This document shows, in pieces, positions 8,914-18,300 of a stretch of 64,000 nt of DNA. This DNA is from Mesorhizobium jarvisii (GTDB taxonomy: Bacteria > Pseudomonadota > Alphaproteobacteria > Rhizobiales > Rhizobiaceae). Under the pieces are notes generated by a model. It saw nothing but the letters and a program-made list of their open reading frames with translations, was not told the DNA's origin and did not search any database. The stretch spans positions 62,001 to 126,000 of the forward strand of contig NZ_QZXA01000011.1 of the NCBI RefSeq assembly GCF_003601985.1, written 5' to 3'. The position numbers and the translations under genes were made by a program. How positions within the stretch are numbered: position 1 is the first letter of the stretch; every line of letters begins with the position of its first letter.

Positions 8914-10569
8914 TCAGCGATGGCCGTACTGGCTGACGAGCTCCGGGTCGCGGACGAGGCCATCGAGCCACGTCGGATCGAGCTTGGGCACGGAGGAGAA
9001 CAGAAGCTTCGAATAGGGGTGGCTTGGCGCTTGCAGCCTGTCGGGCGTGATCTGTTCAACCCGCTGCCCATTATACATGACCATGATCTCGTCGCAGATC
9101 GCTTCGACGACGGAGAGATCGTGGCTGATGAAAATGTAGGAAAGGCCCAGCTCGCGCTGCAGCTCCTTGAGCAGGTCGATCACGGCGGCCGCCACCACCG
9201 TGTCGAGCGCCGAGGTGATTTCGTCGCAGATGATGAGCTTGGGTCCGGCCGCCAGGGCGCGCGCGAAGTTCACGCGCTGCTTCTGGCCGCCCGAGAGCTC
9301 CGACGGCCGACGGTAGCGCAGCGTCCTGGGCAGGCGAACCATGTCGAGCAGTTCATCGACGCGCTTCGAGCGCGCCTGCCTGTCGAGTTGGTGATAGAAG
9401 GCCAGCGGCCGGGCAATGATGTCCTCCACAGGCTTGGCCGGGTTGAGCGCGGTATCGGCATACTGGAACACGATCTGCATCTCGCGCAACTGGTCCTGGC
9501 CGCGTTTCCCCGCGGCGCGCTGCAGTTCTTTGCCGTCGAATATGATGTCGCCGGCCGCCGCCGGATGGATGCCGGCGATGACTCGCGCCAGCGTCGATTT
9601 TCCGCAGCCGGATTCGCCGATAATGCCGAGGTTGCGTCCCTTCTCGACGACCAGGCTGACGGAATCGACGGCCCGGATGAGTGGCAGCCCGTTATCCCGC
9701 ACCGCGCCATAGCCGGCGGTCACATTGTCGATACGCAGCAACGGCTTCGCGCCGGCATCCGTGTCCGCGTGCGCTTGCCGCGGCCTCGGCTCGAAGGCAG
9801 CCAAAAGTTCGCGCGTATAGGGGTGCTGGGCGGCCGAAAGAATCTGAGCGGTGGTGCCGGTCTCCTGCACTTCGCCGCCCTTCAGCACAACGATGTGGTC
9901 GGCGATCTGGGCGACGACGGCGAGGTCGTGCGAAACATAGACCCCCGCTATCCCACCCGCCCGCATGACCGCCTTGAATGCTTTCAGCACGTCGATCTGC
10001 GTGGTCACGTCGAGCGCGGTGGTCGGCTCGTCGAAGATGACCAGCTTGGGATCGCCGATAAGCGCCATGGCCGCCGACAGCCGCTGCAATTGCCCGCCTG
10101 AAACCTGGTGCGGGTAGCGCGCGCCAATCCCTTCCGGATCCGGCAGCGACAAAGCCCGGAACAGTTCGACCGCGCGCTTTCGCGCCTGCTCGGGCGGCAT
10201 AAGGCCGTGGATGCGCGTGACCTCGATCACTTGCTCCATGATCGTCGACGAGGGGTTGAAGGAGGCGGCGGCACTTTGCGGAACATAGGCAATGTCGGTG
10301 CCGCGCAATTTGGCGCGCTGCTTTTCGGACAGTGCCGCCATGTTCTTGCCGTTCACATTGATCTCGCCGCCGGTGATCCGGCAGCCGGGCCGCGCATAGC
10401 CCATGAGGGAGAGCGCCACCGTTGTCTTGCCGGAGCCGCTCTCCCCGATCAGGGCGACGATCTCGCCGTCGGCGATGTCGATGCTGACGCCCTTGATGAT
10501 TTCGACGATGCGTCCGGCGTCCGTCGTCGCCTCGATCCTCAGGTTCCTGACCTCGACGAGATTGGTCAT
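8914..10569 (-). CDS. Oligopeptide-type ABC transporter, fused double ATPase (DppD-DppF)
   Basis: A 551-residue protein with two complete ABC nucleotide-binding domains in one chain. The first has Walker A GESGSGKT (about 42-49) and signature VSGGQLQR; the second has GESGCGKS and LSGGQKQR. Each has its Walker B (VIFDEP and IICDEI). It powers uptake of peptides, opines or similar solutes through the two permeases encoded just upstream. Its ATG overlaps the TGA of the permease gene, so the four transporter genes form one minus-strand operon. The fusion of D and F components is common in Rhizobiales. Confidence 0.93.
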   Translation of the reverse strand: MTNLVEVRNLRIEATTDAGRIVEIIKGVSIDIADGEIVALIGESGSGKTTVALSLMGYARPGCRITGGEINVNGKNMAALSEKQRAKLRGTDIAYVPQSAAASFNPSSTIMEQVIEVTRIHGLMPPEQARKRAVELFRALSLPDPEGIGARYPHQVSGGQLQRLSAAMALIGDPKLVIFDEPTTALDVTTQIDVLKAFKAVMRAGGIAGVYVSHDLAVVAQIADHIVVLKGGEVQETGTTAQILSAAQHPYTRELLAAFEPRPRQAHADTDAGAKPLLRIDNVTAGYGAVRDNGLPLIRAVDSVSLVVEKGRNLGIIGESGCGKSTLARVIAGIHPAAAGDIIFDGKELQRAAGKRGQDQLREMQIVFQYADTALNPAKPVEDIIARPLAFYHQLDRQARSKRVDELLDMVRLPRTLRYRRPSELSGGQKQRVNFARALAAGPKLIICDEITSALDTVVAAAVIDLLKELQRELGLSYIFISHDLSVVEAICDEIMVMYNGQRVEQITPDRLQAPSHPYSKLLFSSVPKLDPTWLDGLVRDPELVSQYGHR

Positions 10570-11417
10570 GTGTCCCTGTCCCTGATCTTCTGCGGCAGGT
10601 TGTCGATCAGCAGGTTGACGCTGATGGTGAGACTGGCGATCGCGAGCGAGGGAATGATGACGGCGGGAGCCGCGAAGGGCAGGCCGCCGATGTTCTCGCG
10701 TACCAGGGCGCCCCAGTCGGCGAGCGGCGGCTGCAGGCCGAGTCCGAGGAAGGACAGGCCTGAGAGCAAGAGCACGATGAAGACGAAGCGCAGGCCAAAA
10801 TCGGCCAGAACCGGGCGGATGATGTTGGGCAGGATCTCGGACCCGATGAGATAGGCGGTGCTTTCGCCGCGGACGCGGGCGACGGTCATGAAGTCCATGG
10901 TATTGATGTTGACGGCGAGCGCCCGTGCGAAGCGGTAGGCGCCGGGTATGTAGATGACGGCGAGCGTCAGGATCAGCGCCGGGATCGACGAGCCCACCGC
11001 GGCGACGACCACAAGGCCGAACAGCTTGCTGGGGATGGAGTTCATGGCGTCAAGGAATCGGCTTAGGCAGGTGTCGAGCCAGCCGCCGGTGACGGCCGCG
11101 ACCATCCCCAGCACCACGCCCGAAAAGCAGGCGATGGCGACGGCGGCGAGCGATATGCCGACAGTGTAGCGCGCGCCCATGAGCACCCGTGAGAGCATGT
11201 CGCGCCCCAGATAGTCGGAGCCGAGCCATAGACCCTGACGCATCGGGCCGAAATAGTCGTCGTCGACTATGTCGCCGATCGAATGGGGAATGATGGCGGG
11301 CGCGAAGATGGCGATCAGCGTCCACGCCAGGATGACCAGCGCGGCCACGACGCCCACGAGATTGTAGCTGTGGCCCAGCAAGGACCGTGGGGAAGCTGCC
11401 ACACGCGCCATTGTCAC
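10566..11417 (-). CDS. Oligopeptide-type ABC transporter permease (DppC-like)
   Basis: A 283-residue inner-membrane protein of the BPD_transp_1 family, with about six predicted hydrophobic segments. The N-terminal segment VVAALVILAWTLIAIFAP is followed by the DppC-type periplasmic part (GSDYLGRDMLSRVLMGAR), and the cytoplasmic EAA-like loop lies near ARVRGESTAYLIGSEILPN. Start and stop overlap the neighbouring permease and ATPase by 4 bp. It pairs with the DppB-like protein to form the channel. Confidence 0.92.
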   Translation of the reverse strand: MTMARVAASPRSLLGHSYNLVGVVAALVILAWTLIAIFAPAIIPHSIGDIVDDDYFGPMRQGLWLGSDYLGRDMLSRVLMGARYTVGISLAAVAIACFSGVVLGMVAAVTGGWLDTCLSRFLDAMNSIPSKLFGLVVVAAVGSSIPALILTLAVIYIPGAYRFARALAVNINTMDFMTVARVRGESTAYLIGSEILPNIIRPVLADFGLRFVFIVLLLSGLSFLGLGLQPPLADWGALVRENIGGLPFAAPAVIIPSLAIASLTISVNLLIDNLPQKIRDRDT

Positions 11418-12364
11418 CTGAGCCTCGGGTTGGACATGATGGCGATAATGTCGGCGACGGTGATGAGCAAGAGATAGCCGAGGCAGAAGATCATTGCGCA
11501 GCTTTGGATCAACGGCAGGTCGCGGGTCGCAACCGCATCGACCATCAGCTTGGCGATGCCGGGATAGTTGAAGATCGTCTCAACGATGATGACGCCGCCG
11601 ACCAGATAGGACAAAGACAGCGCAACCGCGTTGACGATCGGCCCGAGCGCATTGGGAAGCGCGTGCTTGAGCACCATGCGGCCGCGTGAAGCGCCCTTGA
11701 GAAGCGCCATCTCGACATAAGGCGTGGAGAGCGTTTCGATCACAGCCGCACGGGTCATGCGGATCATCTGTGCGGAGATGACGAAGGTGAGTGTGATCAC
11801 GGGCATTGCATAGATGCGCACGAGGTCGGTCAGCGTGTGCGCCTCATTGACCGAGGAAAGTGCCGGCAGCCATTTGAGATAGACAGCGAAAAGCAGGACC
11901 GCGAGGGTCGCGACCATGAATTCCGGCACCGAGATGACGCCGATCGAAAGGATGGTGACGGTTCGGTCGTAGAGGGAGCCACGCAGCATGGCGGCGGTGA
12001 TGCCGAGCGTCAGCGCCAGCGGCACCGAGAGCAGGGTGGTGATGCCGGCGAGCTCCATTGTGTTGACAAAGCGCCCGCCGATCAGCGCCGCGACAGGCAT
12101 CTCATTGGCATAGGAGGTGCCGAGGTCACCGTGGAGCAGGCCGAGAAGCCAGCGCAGGAAGCGCAGGATTGCCGGATCGTTGAGATGCATGGCTTCGCGC
12201 AGGCCGGCGACCGCCTCCGGGGTGGCTGCCTGGCCGAGCAGGATCGACGCGGTATCGCCAGGCAACATGCTGGTGGCGAAAAAAACCGCGAATAGCACTA
12301 TCAGAAGCGTGACGACCGCGATCGCCAGCCGCTTCAGCACGAGGTTTAGAACCCCAGACGTCAT
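11414..12364 (-). CDS. Oligopeptide-type ABC transporter permease (DppB-like)
   Basis: A 316-residue permease with an N-terminal transmembrane segment (LAIAVVTLLIVLFAVFFATS) followed by the MLPGDTA motif characteristic of DppB/OppB proteins, and the EAA loop ALLKGASRGRMVLKHALPN. The ATG at 12364 is chosen over the upstream 12394 start because AGGAG lies 7 bases before it. The gene follows the binding-protein gene after a strong hairpin (12413-12442), which could lower permease output relative to the binding protein. Confidence 0.92.
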   Translation of the reverse strand: MTSGVLNLVLKRLAIAVVTLLIVLFAVFFATSMLPGDTASILLGQAATPEAVAGLREAMHLNDPAILRFLRWLLGLLHGDLGTSYANEMPVAALIGGRFVNTMELAGITTLLSVPLALTLGITAAMLRGSLYDRTVTILSIGVISVPEFMVATLAVLLFAVYLKWLPALSSVNEAHTLTDLVRIYAMPVITLTFVISAQMIRMTRAAVIETLSTPYVEMALLKGASRGRMVLKHALPNALGPIVNAVALSLSYLVGGVIIVETIFNYPGIAKLMVDAVATRDLPLIQSCAMIFCLGYLLLITVADIIAIMSNPRLR

Positions 12365-12412
12365 TGAAGCGCTCCTGCGGTTGCGTTCGGCCAAGCCATG
12401 TTGCGCAATAGG

Positions 12413-12442
12413 TGCCGGGGACCGGCTGTCCGGTCCCCGGCA
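12413..12442 (-). terminator. 13-bp perfect stem-loop between binding-protein and permease genes
   Basis: TGCCGGGGACCGG and its exact complement flank the 4-base loop CTGT. The hairpin sits just after the binding-protein stop and has no T-run on the minus strand. It is therefore more likely a transcript-stabilising or attenuating element that boosts binding protein over permeases than a full terminator. Confidence 0.7.
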
Positions 12443-12450
12443 GGCGCCTC

Positions 12451-14061
12451 TCAGGCCTCGAGCCAGAGATATTCCGCCATTGCGTAGCCCATCATGCCAC
12501 CGAGCGGGTTCGCCTCCAAACCCTTCACCTTGCTGGAGAGAGCATCAACGTTGGAAATGTAGGCCGGGATGATGGTGCCGGCCTCCTCTGAGACCATGCC
12601 CTGCATCTGGTTGTAGATTTCCTTGCGCTTGGCCTGATCAAGCGAGCCGCGCGCCTCGACGAGCAGCTTGTCGAACTTCTCGGACTTGTACTGGCTTTCG
12701 TTCCAGGGCGCGTTGGAGGCGTAGAGGAGCGAGAACAGGATGTCCGGCGTCGGGCGCGGATTGATGTTGCCGAAATGGATCGGCGCCTTGAGCCAGTAAT
12801 TGTCCCAGTAGCCGTCCGACGGAACGCGCTGGACGTCCAGCTTCATGCCGATATCGGCGCCGGCGGCCTGGATGATAACAGCCATGTCGATCGACGAGGT
12901 CGCGGCGTCGGAAGCAATCACGGGGATGGACTGGCCGAGCAAGCCTGACTTCTGGAAGTGGAACTTGGCCTTGTCCGGGTCGAAAGCCTTCGGCTTGATG
13001 TCGGGATTGTGGAAGATGTTTGCCGGGGAGACAGGCTGGTCGTTGCCAATCTCGCCAAGTCCACGCAACGCCGATTTGACGATCTGCTCGCGGTTTACCA
13101 GATACTTCATGCCAGCCACGAAGTCGGCCTTGTTGCCCGGATCCATGTCGAGCCGGATGTTGAGGTCGGTGTAGTTGCCCGAGGTCGTCTTCGACAACTC
13201 GAAGCCCTGCTGCCCGCCAATGAGCTTCATCGCGCGTGGATTGATCGAAGCCGCAAAATTGATGTCACCAGAAAGCAGGGCGTTGACGCGGGCGCTGTCG
13301 TCGCTGATGGCGATGAACTCGAAGGAGTCGAGATAGGGCTTGCCTGATTTCCAATAATTCTTGTTCTTGGTGACGACCGACCGCACGCCCGGCTCGAACG
13401 TTTGCAGCACGAAGGCGCCGGTGCCGTTGCCCTTGGAGAAGTCCGTGGTGCCGTCCTGGACGATCATGAAGTGGTGTAGCGCCAGGATGGTCGGAAGGTC
13501 GGCATTCGGGTCGGCGAGCGTGATCTCCACGGTCGACTTGTCGACCGCCTTGAAGCCGGTCATCTGCGCTGCGATCTTGGCGACCTTGGAACCGACCGCC
13601 GGATCGAGATGGCGCTTCAGCGAGAACACCACGTCATCGGCGGTGAGAGCCTTTCCATCGTGGAAGGTGACACCCTTGCGCAGCTTCACCGTCCAGGTCT
13701 TGGCGTCCTTGCTGTCGAAGCTTTCAGCCAGCTCCATCTGCGTGACGCCGTCCTTGTCGAGGAAAGTCAGGCGGTTGTAGAGCGAGCAGCAGCGGACATA
13801 GTCGGTCGACAGCGACGCCTTTGCCGGATCGAGCGTGTCGGCGGTCGAGGACGACCAGCCGGCGGCCTTGAACGTTCCGCCGGAAACCGGTTCGGCGGCG
13901 ACCGCATTGGTGGCACGGCCAAGCACTATGCTGCCCGCGGCGACTGCGGCGCCGCCGGCCAGCAGCATCTTGAGGAGTTCGCGGCGGCTCGCGCCCCGCC
14001 GGATGGCATTTTCGACCATGGCATCGTCTGCGCTGGTCCAGTTCGTGATCTTGTCGGTCAT
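12451..14061 (-). CDS. Extracellular solute-binding protein family 5 (peptide/opine type), Tat-exported
   Basis: A 536-residue periplasmic protein. The N-terminus has a Tat-like signal (RRGASRRELLKMLLAGGAA, cleavage probably near AVAAEP), followed by the SBP_bac_5 fold with LRKGVTFHDGKALTADDVVFSL. It captures the solute for the DppB/C/DF transporter encoded directly downstream. The ligand is unknown; neighbours that oxidise amino or N-methyl compounds make peptides, opines or betaine-like molecules plausible. A HAD hydrolase gene lies 63 bp upstream on the same strand. Confidence 0.92.
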   Translation of the reverse strand: MTDKITNWTSADDAMVENAIRRGASRRELLKMLLAGGAAVAAGSIVLGRATNAVAAEPVSGGTFKAAGWSSSTADTLDPAKASLSTDYVRCCSLYNRLTFLDKDGVTQMELAESFDSKDAKTWTVKLRKGVTFHDGKALTADDVVFSLKRHLDPAVGSKVAKIAAQMTGFKAVDKSTVEITLADPNADLPTILALHHFMIVQDGTTDFSKGNGTGAFVLQTFEPGVRSVVTKNKNYWKSGKPYLDSFEFIAISDDSARVNALLSGDINFAASINPRAMKLIGGQQGFELSKTTSGNYTDLNIRLDMDPGNKADFVAGMKYLVNREQIVKSALRGLGEIGNDQPVSPANIFHNPDIKPKAFDPDKAKFHFQKSGLLGQSIPVIASDAATSSIDMAVIIQAAGADIGMKLDVQRVPSDGYWDNYWLKAPIHFGNINPRPTPDILFSLLYASNAPWNESQYKSEKFDKLLVEARGSLDQAKRKEIYNQMQGMVSEEAGTIIPAYISNVDALSSKVKGLEANPLGGMMGYAMAEYLWLEA

Positions 14062-14124
14062 ATCATTCCCCTTTCTGTTTGTTTTCCGGCTTGCTCGTCT
14101 TGCTGCGGCTTTCCGGGTTTGGGC

Positions 14125-14847
14125 TCAGGTTCGTTCCTTCAGGCTTTCCCGCACGGCTGCGGCAAGGGCGGCCATTGACGTGAAGTGGTAGTTCGGCGCG
14201 GTGAAGCGATCTGGCTCGATCGTGCCGCCATAGCCCTTCTGGGCGTGCCGGCGCTCGATCCAGCAATTGGTCACGCCAAGCGCTCGGGATATGCCGATGT
14301 CGTGGTACTGACTTTGCGCGACGTGCAGGATGTCATCCTTGCTGTCGCCCCGGCAGGCCACGAAATCGAAGACCTTCTGGAAGAAGGCCGGGTCCGGTTT
14401 CTCCGTGCCTGTATCATCGGCCGTGAAGGTGGCGAAAAAGGGCGAACCGAGCTGCTTTTCGAAATGATCTAGTGCCCAACGTCTTGCATTGGTCATGGCG
14501 ATCAGCCTGTGCGACTTCGCAAGGTCCGCCAATGCCGCCGCGCTGTCGGGGAAGCCTTGCCAGACGCTGGCCGAGTCCCGCAGCTGGATGCCGTATTTCT
14601 CCTCGGCCGGCAGGCCGAGTTGCGGCGCGATGGCTGTGTAGACACGCACGAGATCGTCGGGAAACAGGCCGGCATCGGGCATGTAACGGGCCTGCCGGTA
14701 GAGGCTCAGCGCTTCCTCGCCATCGATCGAAACGCCGGCCTCGGCGGCAATTCCCGCCAGGCAGGTCGTGATCCCGCCTTCGAAGTCGATCAGCGTACCA
14801 ACCACGTCGAAGGTCATATATTTGAATTCGCTAAAGCCCCTGGCCAA
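14125..14847 (-). CDS. Haloacid dehalogenase-like hydrolase (type II family), first copy
   Basis: A 240-residue HAD hydrolase. Motif I is TFDVVGTLIDF with Asp as the nucleophile; true L-2-haloacid dehalogenases and the copy at 17616 have DxYGT, whereas this one has V at the Tyr position. Motif II is IAMTNAR (Thr) and motif III contains Lys in GTEKPDPAFF. It probably acts on a phosphorylated or carboxylated intermediate rather than a haloacid. It is the first gene of the operon leading into the peptide-type importer. The role in that operon is not evident from sequence. Confidence 0.82.
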   Translation of the reverse strand: MARGFSEFKYMTFDVVGTLIDFEGGITTCLAGIAAEAGVSIDGEEALSLYRQARYMPDAGLFPDDLVRVYTAIAPQLGLPAEEKYGIQLRDSASVWQGFPDSAAALADLAKSHRLIAMTNARRWALDHFEKQLGSPFFATFTADDTGTEKPDPAFFQKVFDFVACRGDSKDDILHVAQSQYHDIGISRALGVTNCWIERRHAQKGYGGTIEPDRFTAPNYHFTSMAALAAAVRESLKERT

Positions 14848-15081
14848 GACTGGCTCTCCTCTGCGTTCGGCCGAATTGCATGTGTTGAACAGAACAAAAT
14901 TCCGTGCTGCCTGGGGCGTGGCCTTTCGAAGGCCCGGAGATCCAAGCTTTCTGGCCTTGTCTTATGAGCAGTCTGGCACTTCCCCCGCGCTGGATTCGCC
15001 GAAAAGGCGTGAAGGGGCGGCACAAAATTGCGAAATCATCCGCCCCGGCGATATTTCGAGACGCGACATATTCCGCCGCCT

Positions 15082-16455
15082 TCATGCCACAGCCTGGCGG
15101 ACATCGGGATCGGCCAGCGTCTGGTCGAGCGTCCGGCGTGTGCGCTCGATGACCGCGTCGATGTCGGCGTCGGTGCAGCAGAGCGGGGGAGCATAGCCGA
15201 GAACCCCATTGGCAAACGCACGGATGATGAGGCCGTTGTCCCACGCCCTGTCGAAGATACGCCGTGCCGGCATTGCCGACGCCGGAAGCGGCGTCTTCTT
15301 GTCCTTGTCGACCACCAGTTCGATGGCGGCAAGCATGCCGCGACCGCGTACATCGCCGACAAGCGGATGGCCCCTCAAGCCCTCCAATCCCGCCATCAGG
15401 CGGGCACCGGCCTTGATGCCATTGTCCAGAAGGCCGTCTTCATAGAGCTTCAACACTTCGAGCGCGACGGCAGCGCTGACGGGATGGGCGGAATAGGTAT
15501 AGCCGTGGCCGACGGCCGAACTGCCCGCGCCATCGGCAATGACATTGTAGACATGATCGGCCATGAACACGGCGCCCATGGGAACATAACCCGAGGTCAG
15601 CCCCTTGGCGGTCGTCATGAAATCGGGGACGATCTCCTCGTCGGTGCAGGCGAACAGCGGTCCCGTGCGGCCGAAACCGGTGATCACCTCGTCGGCGATG
15701 AACAGGATGCCGTACTCCCGGCAGAGTCCGCGCATGGCCTTGATCCAGCCTTTTGGCGGAACGATGACGCCGCCCGAGCCCTGTATCGGCTCGGCATAGA
15801 AGGCGGCGACCCGTTCCGGCCCGATCGCCTCGATCTTGGCCTTCACCGCGGCGAGCGATGCGGCGATGATCGCGTTGCCGTCCTCGCCGACCGGGTTGCG
15901 ATAGGGATAGGGTGAAGGAATCTTGTGCTGCCATTCGAAGGGAATGCCGAAACCGGCGTGAAAGGCGGGCAGGGCGGTCAGGCCCGCGCCGACCACCGAC
16001 GACCCATGGTAACCCTGTTCGATGGAAATGAACTGGTCGCGTTGCGGCTCGCCTTTGGCATTCCAGTAGTAGCGGACGAAACGGATCGTGCTGTCGACCG
16101 CGTCCGACCCGCCAAGCGTGAAAAAGACGTGATTGAGGTCGCCCGGCGCCCGCTCGGCCAGTTCTGAGGCGAGCCGGATGGCGGGCTCCGAACCGAGATC
16201 GAAATAGGCAGTGGCGTAGGGAAGCTCGCGCATCTGCCGGGCCGCCGCCTCGACGATGCTGTCATGGCCGTAGCCGGCATTGACGCACCACAGCCCGGCG
16301 AAGCCATCGACGAGTTGCTTGCCGGACGCGTCGGTCACGGTCGCCCCTTTCGCCGATTTCAGCACACGCACGCCAAGCGCCTCGTGGCCACGATATGAAG
16401 CGACCGGGTGGATGAGATGGGCGCGGTCGAGTTCGATCAGCGAATTGGCGAGCAT
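15082..16455 (-). CDS. Class III PLP-dependent omega-aminotransferase
   Basis: A 457-residue aminotransferase of the omega-amino acid:pyruvate / putrescine:pyruvate type. It shows FADEVITGFGRTG (PLP-ring Asp) and TTAKGLTSGYVPMGAVF with the Schiff-base Lys. The ATG at 16453-16455 is preferred because a full TCCTCCT (reverse of AGGAGGA) lies a few bases upstream. An open extension to 16563 overlaps the acetyltransferase gene and is not family-like. With the adjacent amine oxidase and aldehyde dehydrogenases it would convert a diamine or omega-amino acid to an aldehyde or semialdehyde. Confidence 0.92.
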   Translation of the reverse strand: MLANSLIELDRAHLIHPVASYRGHEALGVRVLKSAKGATVTDASGKQLVDGFAGLWCVNAGYGHDSIVEAAARQMRELPYATAYFDLGSEPAIRLASELAERAPGDLNHVFFTLGGSDAVDSTIRFVRYYWNAKGEPQRDQFISIEQGYHGSSVVGAGLTALPAFHAGFGIPFEWQHKIPSPYPYRNPVGEDGNAIIAASLAAVKAKIEAIGPERVAAFYAEPIQGSGGVIVPPKGWIKAMRGLCREYGILFIADEVITGFGRTGPLFACTDEEIVPDFMTTAKGLTSGYVPMGAVFMADHVYNVIADGAGSSAVGHGYTYSAHPVSAAVALEVLKLYEDGLLDNGIKAGARLMAGLEGLRGHPLVGDVRGRGMLAAIELVVDKDKKTPLPASAMPARRIFDRAWDNGLIIRAFANGVLGYAPPLCCTDADIDAVIERTRRTLDQTLADPDVRQAVA

Positions 16456-16465
16456 TGTTATCCTC

Positions 16466-17305
16466 CTAGCCGAGCGCCTGGTTGGCGAGCGCGTAAACTT
16501 TCGGCCTGATCCGGTCCGCGCCCGTCCTGGGTGGACGGTCCATGGCCACACCGCCGCCGACATGGGTGAGGCCGATTTCCTCGAGCCAGCTGGCGATGCC
16601 GGTCACGCTGCCGGTATCCACGCGCAGGAAGGCGCCGGGACGCGGCGCGGCAAAGAAGCCGATCAGGGCCTTCGCCTCGTTGGCGCTTCCCGCGATGACC
16701 GGACCGATCACCTCGCCGCGTCCGAACGGGCGGATCGCGGCATAGGCCTCGATGGCGCCGTTGCGGCGGAAGACGGCGAACTGGCCGCGCTCCGCCAGCG
16801 CATCGATCAGAGCTTCGCGGTCGGCGCCATAGGCGTCGCGGTCCAGCGCCTTGATTTTAGGGAGATCGTCGATGCCTGCGGCTGCCACGCCACCGGGCGC
16901 ACCAAGCTCCGCAACCTTGCCCTGATGCTGCAGGATGATGCCGGACGGCACGAAGCCCAATTTCTCATAGAGAGGCATGCCGTCTGCCGTCGCGACGAGC
17001 CGCAGCGGACGGTTCCCGGCCAAGGCGAAGGCCTGATCCATAAGCTGGCGTCCAAGCCCCTTGCCGCGCGCGTTCCTGTCGACGATCACCATGTTGATCA
17101 TGGCGCAATCCATGCCGTAGGGCGTGACCAGGATGGTTCCGGTGACGCGGCCCTGACCATCGAGCGCGACCGCGCCGCTCGAAAGCTGCAACGCCATCTG
17201 CCAATCCTGCGGGCGATGCGGCCAATTCTCCTGGCGAGAAAGCGCCACGGCGCCCTCGATATGGTGCGGCCCGAAGGCCTGGAGTTCGATCTCGCCCTGC
17301 GGCAT
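16466..17305 (-). CDS. Two-domain GNAT acetyltransferase, first copy
   Basis: A 279-residue protein with an N-terminal GNAT fold (acetyl-CoA loop in VDRNARGKGLGRQLM, about residues 78-92) and a C-terminal YitH/HolE-type acetyltransferase-like domain. The ATG at 17305 has GGAAGGA about 7 bases upstream; the longer open frame lacks family similarity. It lies 10 bp upstream of the aminotransferase on the same strand, so both are probably cotranscribed. A paralogue with the same layout and a matching C-terminus (ALANQALG versus ALASQTLG) starts at 26474. The substrate is unknown; amine acetylation is inferred from context. Confidence 0.83.
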   Translation of the reverse strand: MPQGEIELQAFGPHHIEGAVALSRQENWPHRPQDWQMALQLSSGAVALDGQGRVTGTILVTPYGMDCAMINMVIVDRNARGKGLGRQLMDQAFALAGNRPLRLVATADGMPLYEKLGFVPSGIILQHQGKVAELGAPGGVAAAGIDDLPKIKALDRDAYGADREALIDALAERGQFAVFRRNGAIEAYAAIRPFGRGEVIGPVIAGSANEAKALIGFFAAPRPGAFLRVDTGSVTGIASWLEEIGLTHVGGGVAMDRPPRTGADRIRPKVYALANQALG

Positions 17306-17615
17306 GAGGCATCCTTCCGTATGATGCCAAGTTTCGACCATCAGCGCGCCGCAGATCGTCTGAAGGCCCTGGCTTCGACGGTATCTTTCGCCGTAGCGCA
17401 GGCGGTGCGCCGCATCTTGTGCTGGCGGTGCAGGCGCCTCACGCCGCGGGCGGCACCACAATCGGCACGCCAGATGCTACAGCGTGCCAAACCGGACCGC
17501 GGATACGGAACTTTCTGCTTTCGAGAGGGTGATTTCGGTCAGGTGGGCCGCTGCCTGCCGTCCTATGATGAAATACATCCCAACGCGGATGTGCTTCCAC
17601 CGGAGATCGACGGAC
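17306..17615. promoter_or_regulatory. Divergent intergenic region between GNAT/aminotransferase and HAD/oxidase operons
   Basis: About 310 bp with no supported gene. It must hold the promoters of both divergent operons. No convincing -35/-10 pair or palindrome stood out by eye. Confidence 0.5.
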
Positions 17616-18284
17616 ATGGCTTCCTTCAGGCCCAAATACATCACCTTCGACTGCTACGGCACGTTGATCCATTTCCAGATGGCGGAAGCGGCGCGCGACC
17701 TCTACGGCAGCCGCCTCGACGAGCCGCGCATGCAGGAGTTCATCAAGAATTTCTCGGCGTATCGGCTCGACGAGATCATGGGCGACTGGAAGCCCTATGC
17801 CGACGTCGTCCATAGCGCGCTCGAGCGTACCTGCAAGCGCAACGGCGTCGCCTTCAGCGACGACGACGCCAGGATGGTCTATGAGCGCGTTCCGACCTGG
17901 GGGCCGCACGCCGACGTTCCGGCGGGCCTGGCGAAGGTCGCCAAGGAAATTCCGCTGGTCATCCTCTCCAACGCCATGAACGCGCAGATCATGTCCAATG
18001 TCGAGAAGCTCGGCGCGCCGTTCCATGCAGTCTACACGGCCGAGCAGGCGCAGGCCTACAAGCCCCGTTTCAAGGCCTTCGAATACATGTTCGACAGGTT
18101 GGGTTGCGGCCCGGAGGATGTGCTTCACTGCTCGTCTTCGTTCCGCTACGACCTGATGTCCGCGCACGATCTCGGCATCAAGAACAAGGTCTGGGTCAAT
18201 CGCGGCCACGAACCGGCCAACCCGTACTACGGCTATGTCGAGATATCGGACATTTCCGGTCTGGCGGGCGTCGTTGGGCTCTGA
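17616..18284 (+). CDS. Haloacid dehalogenase type II-like hydrolase, second copy
   Basis: A 222-residue HAD protein with the classic motif I FDCYGTLIHF, motif II VILSNAMN (Ser) and motif III Lys in AYKPRFKAF, plus the HCSSSFRYD segment near the C-terminus. These match L-2-haloacid dehalogenases more closely than the copy at 14125. The ATG at 17616 follows CGGAGAT; the upstream extension in this frame is not conserved. It precedes the PuuB-like oxidase by 16 bp and is probably in the same operon. Real dehalogenation cannot be concluded from sequence alone. Confidence 0.84.
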   Translation: MASFRPKYITFDCYGTLIHFQMAEAARDLYGSRLDEPRMQEFIKNFSAYRLDEIMGDWKPYADVVHSALERTCKRNGVAFSDDDARMVYERVPTWGPHADVPAGLAKVAKEIPLVILSNAMNAQIMSNVEKLGAPFHAVYTAEQAQAYKPRFKAFEYMFDRLGCGPEDVLHCSSSFRYDLMSAHDLGIKNKVWVNRGHEPANPYYGYVEISDISGLAGVVGL

Positions 18285-18300
18285 AACAGGCGGATTGCCG

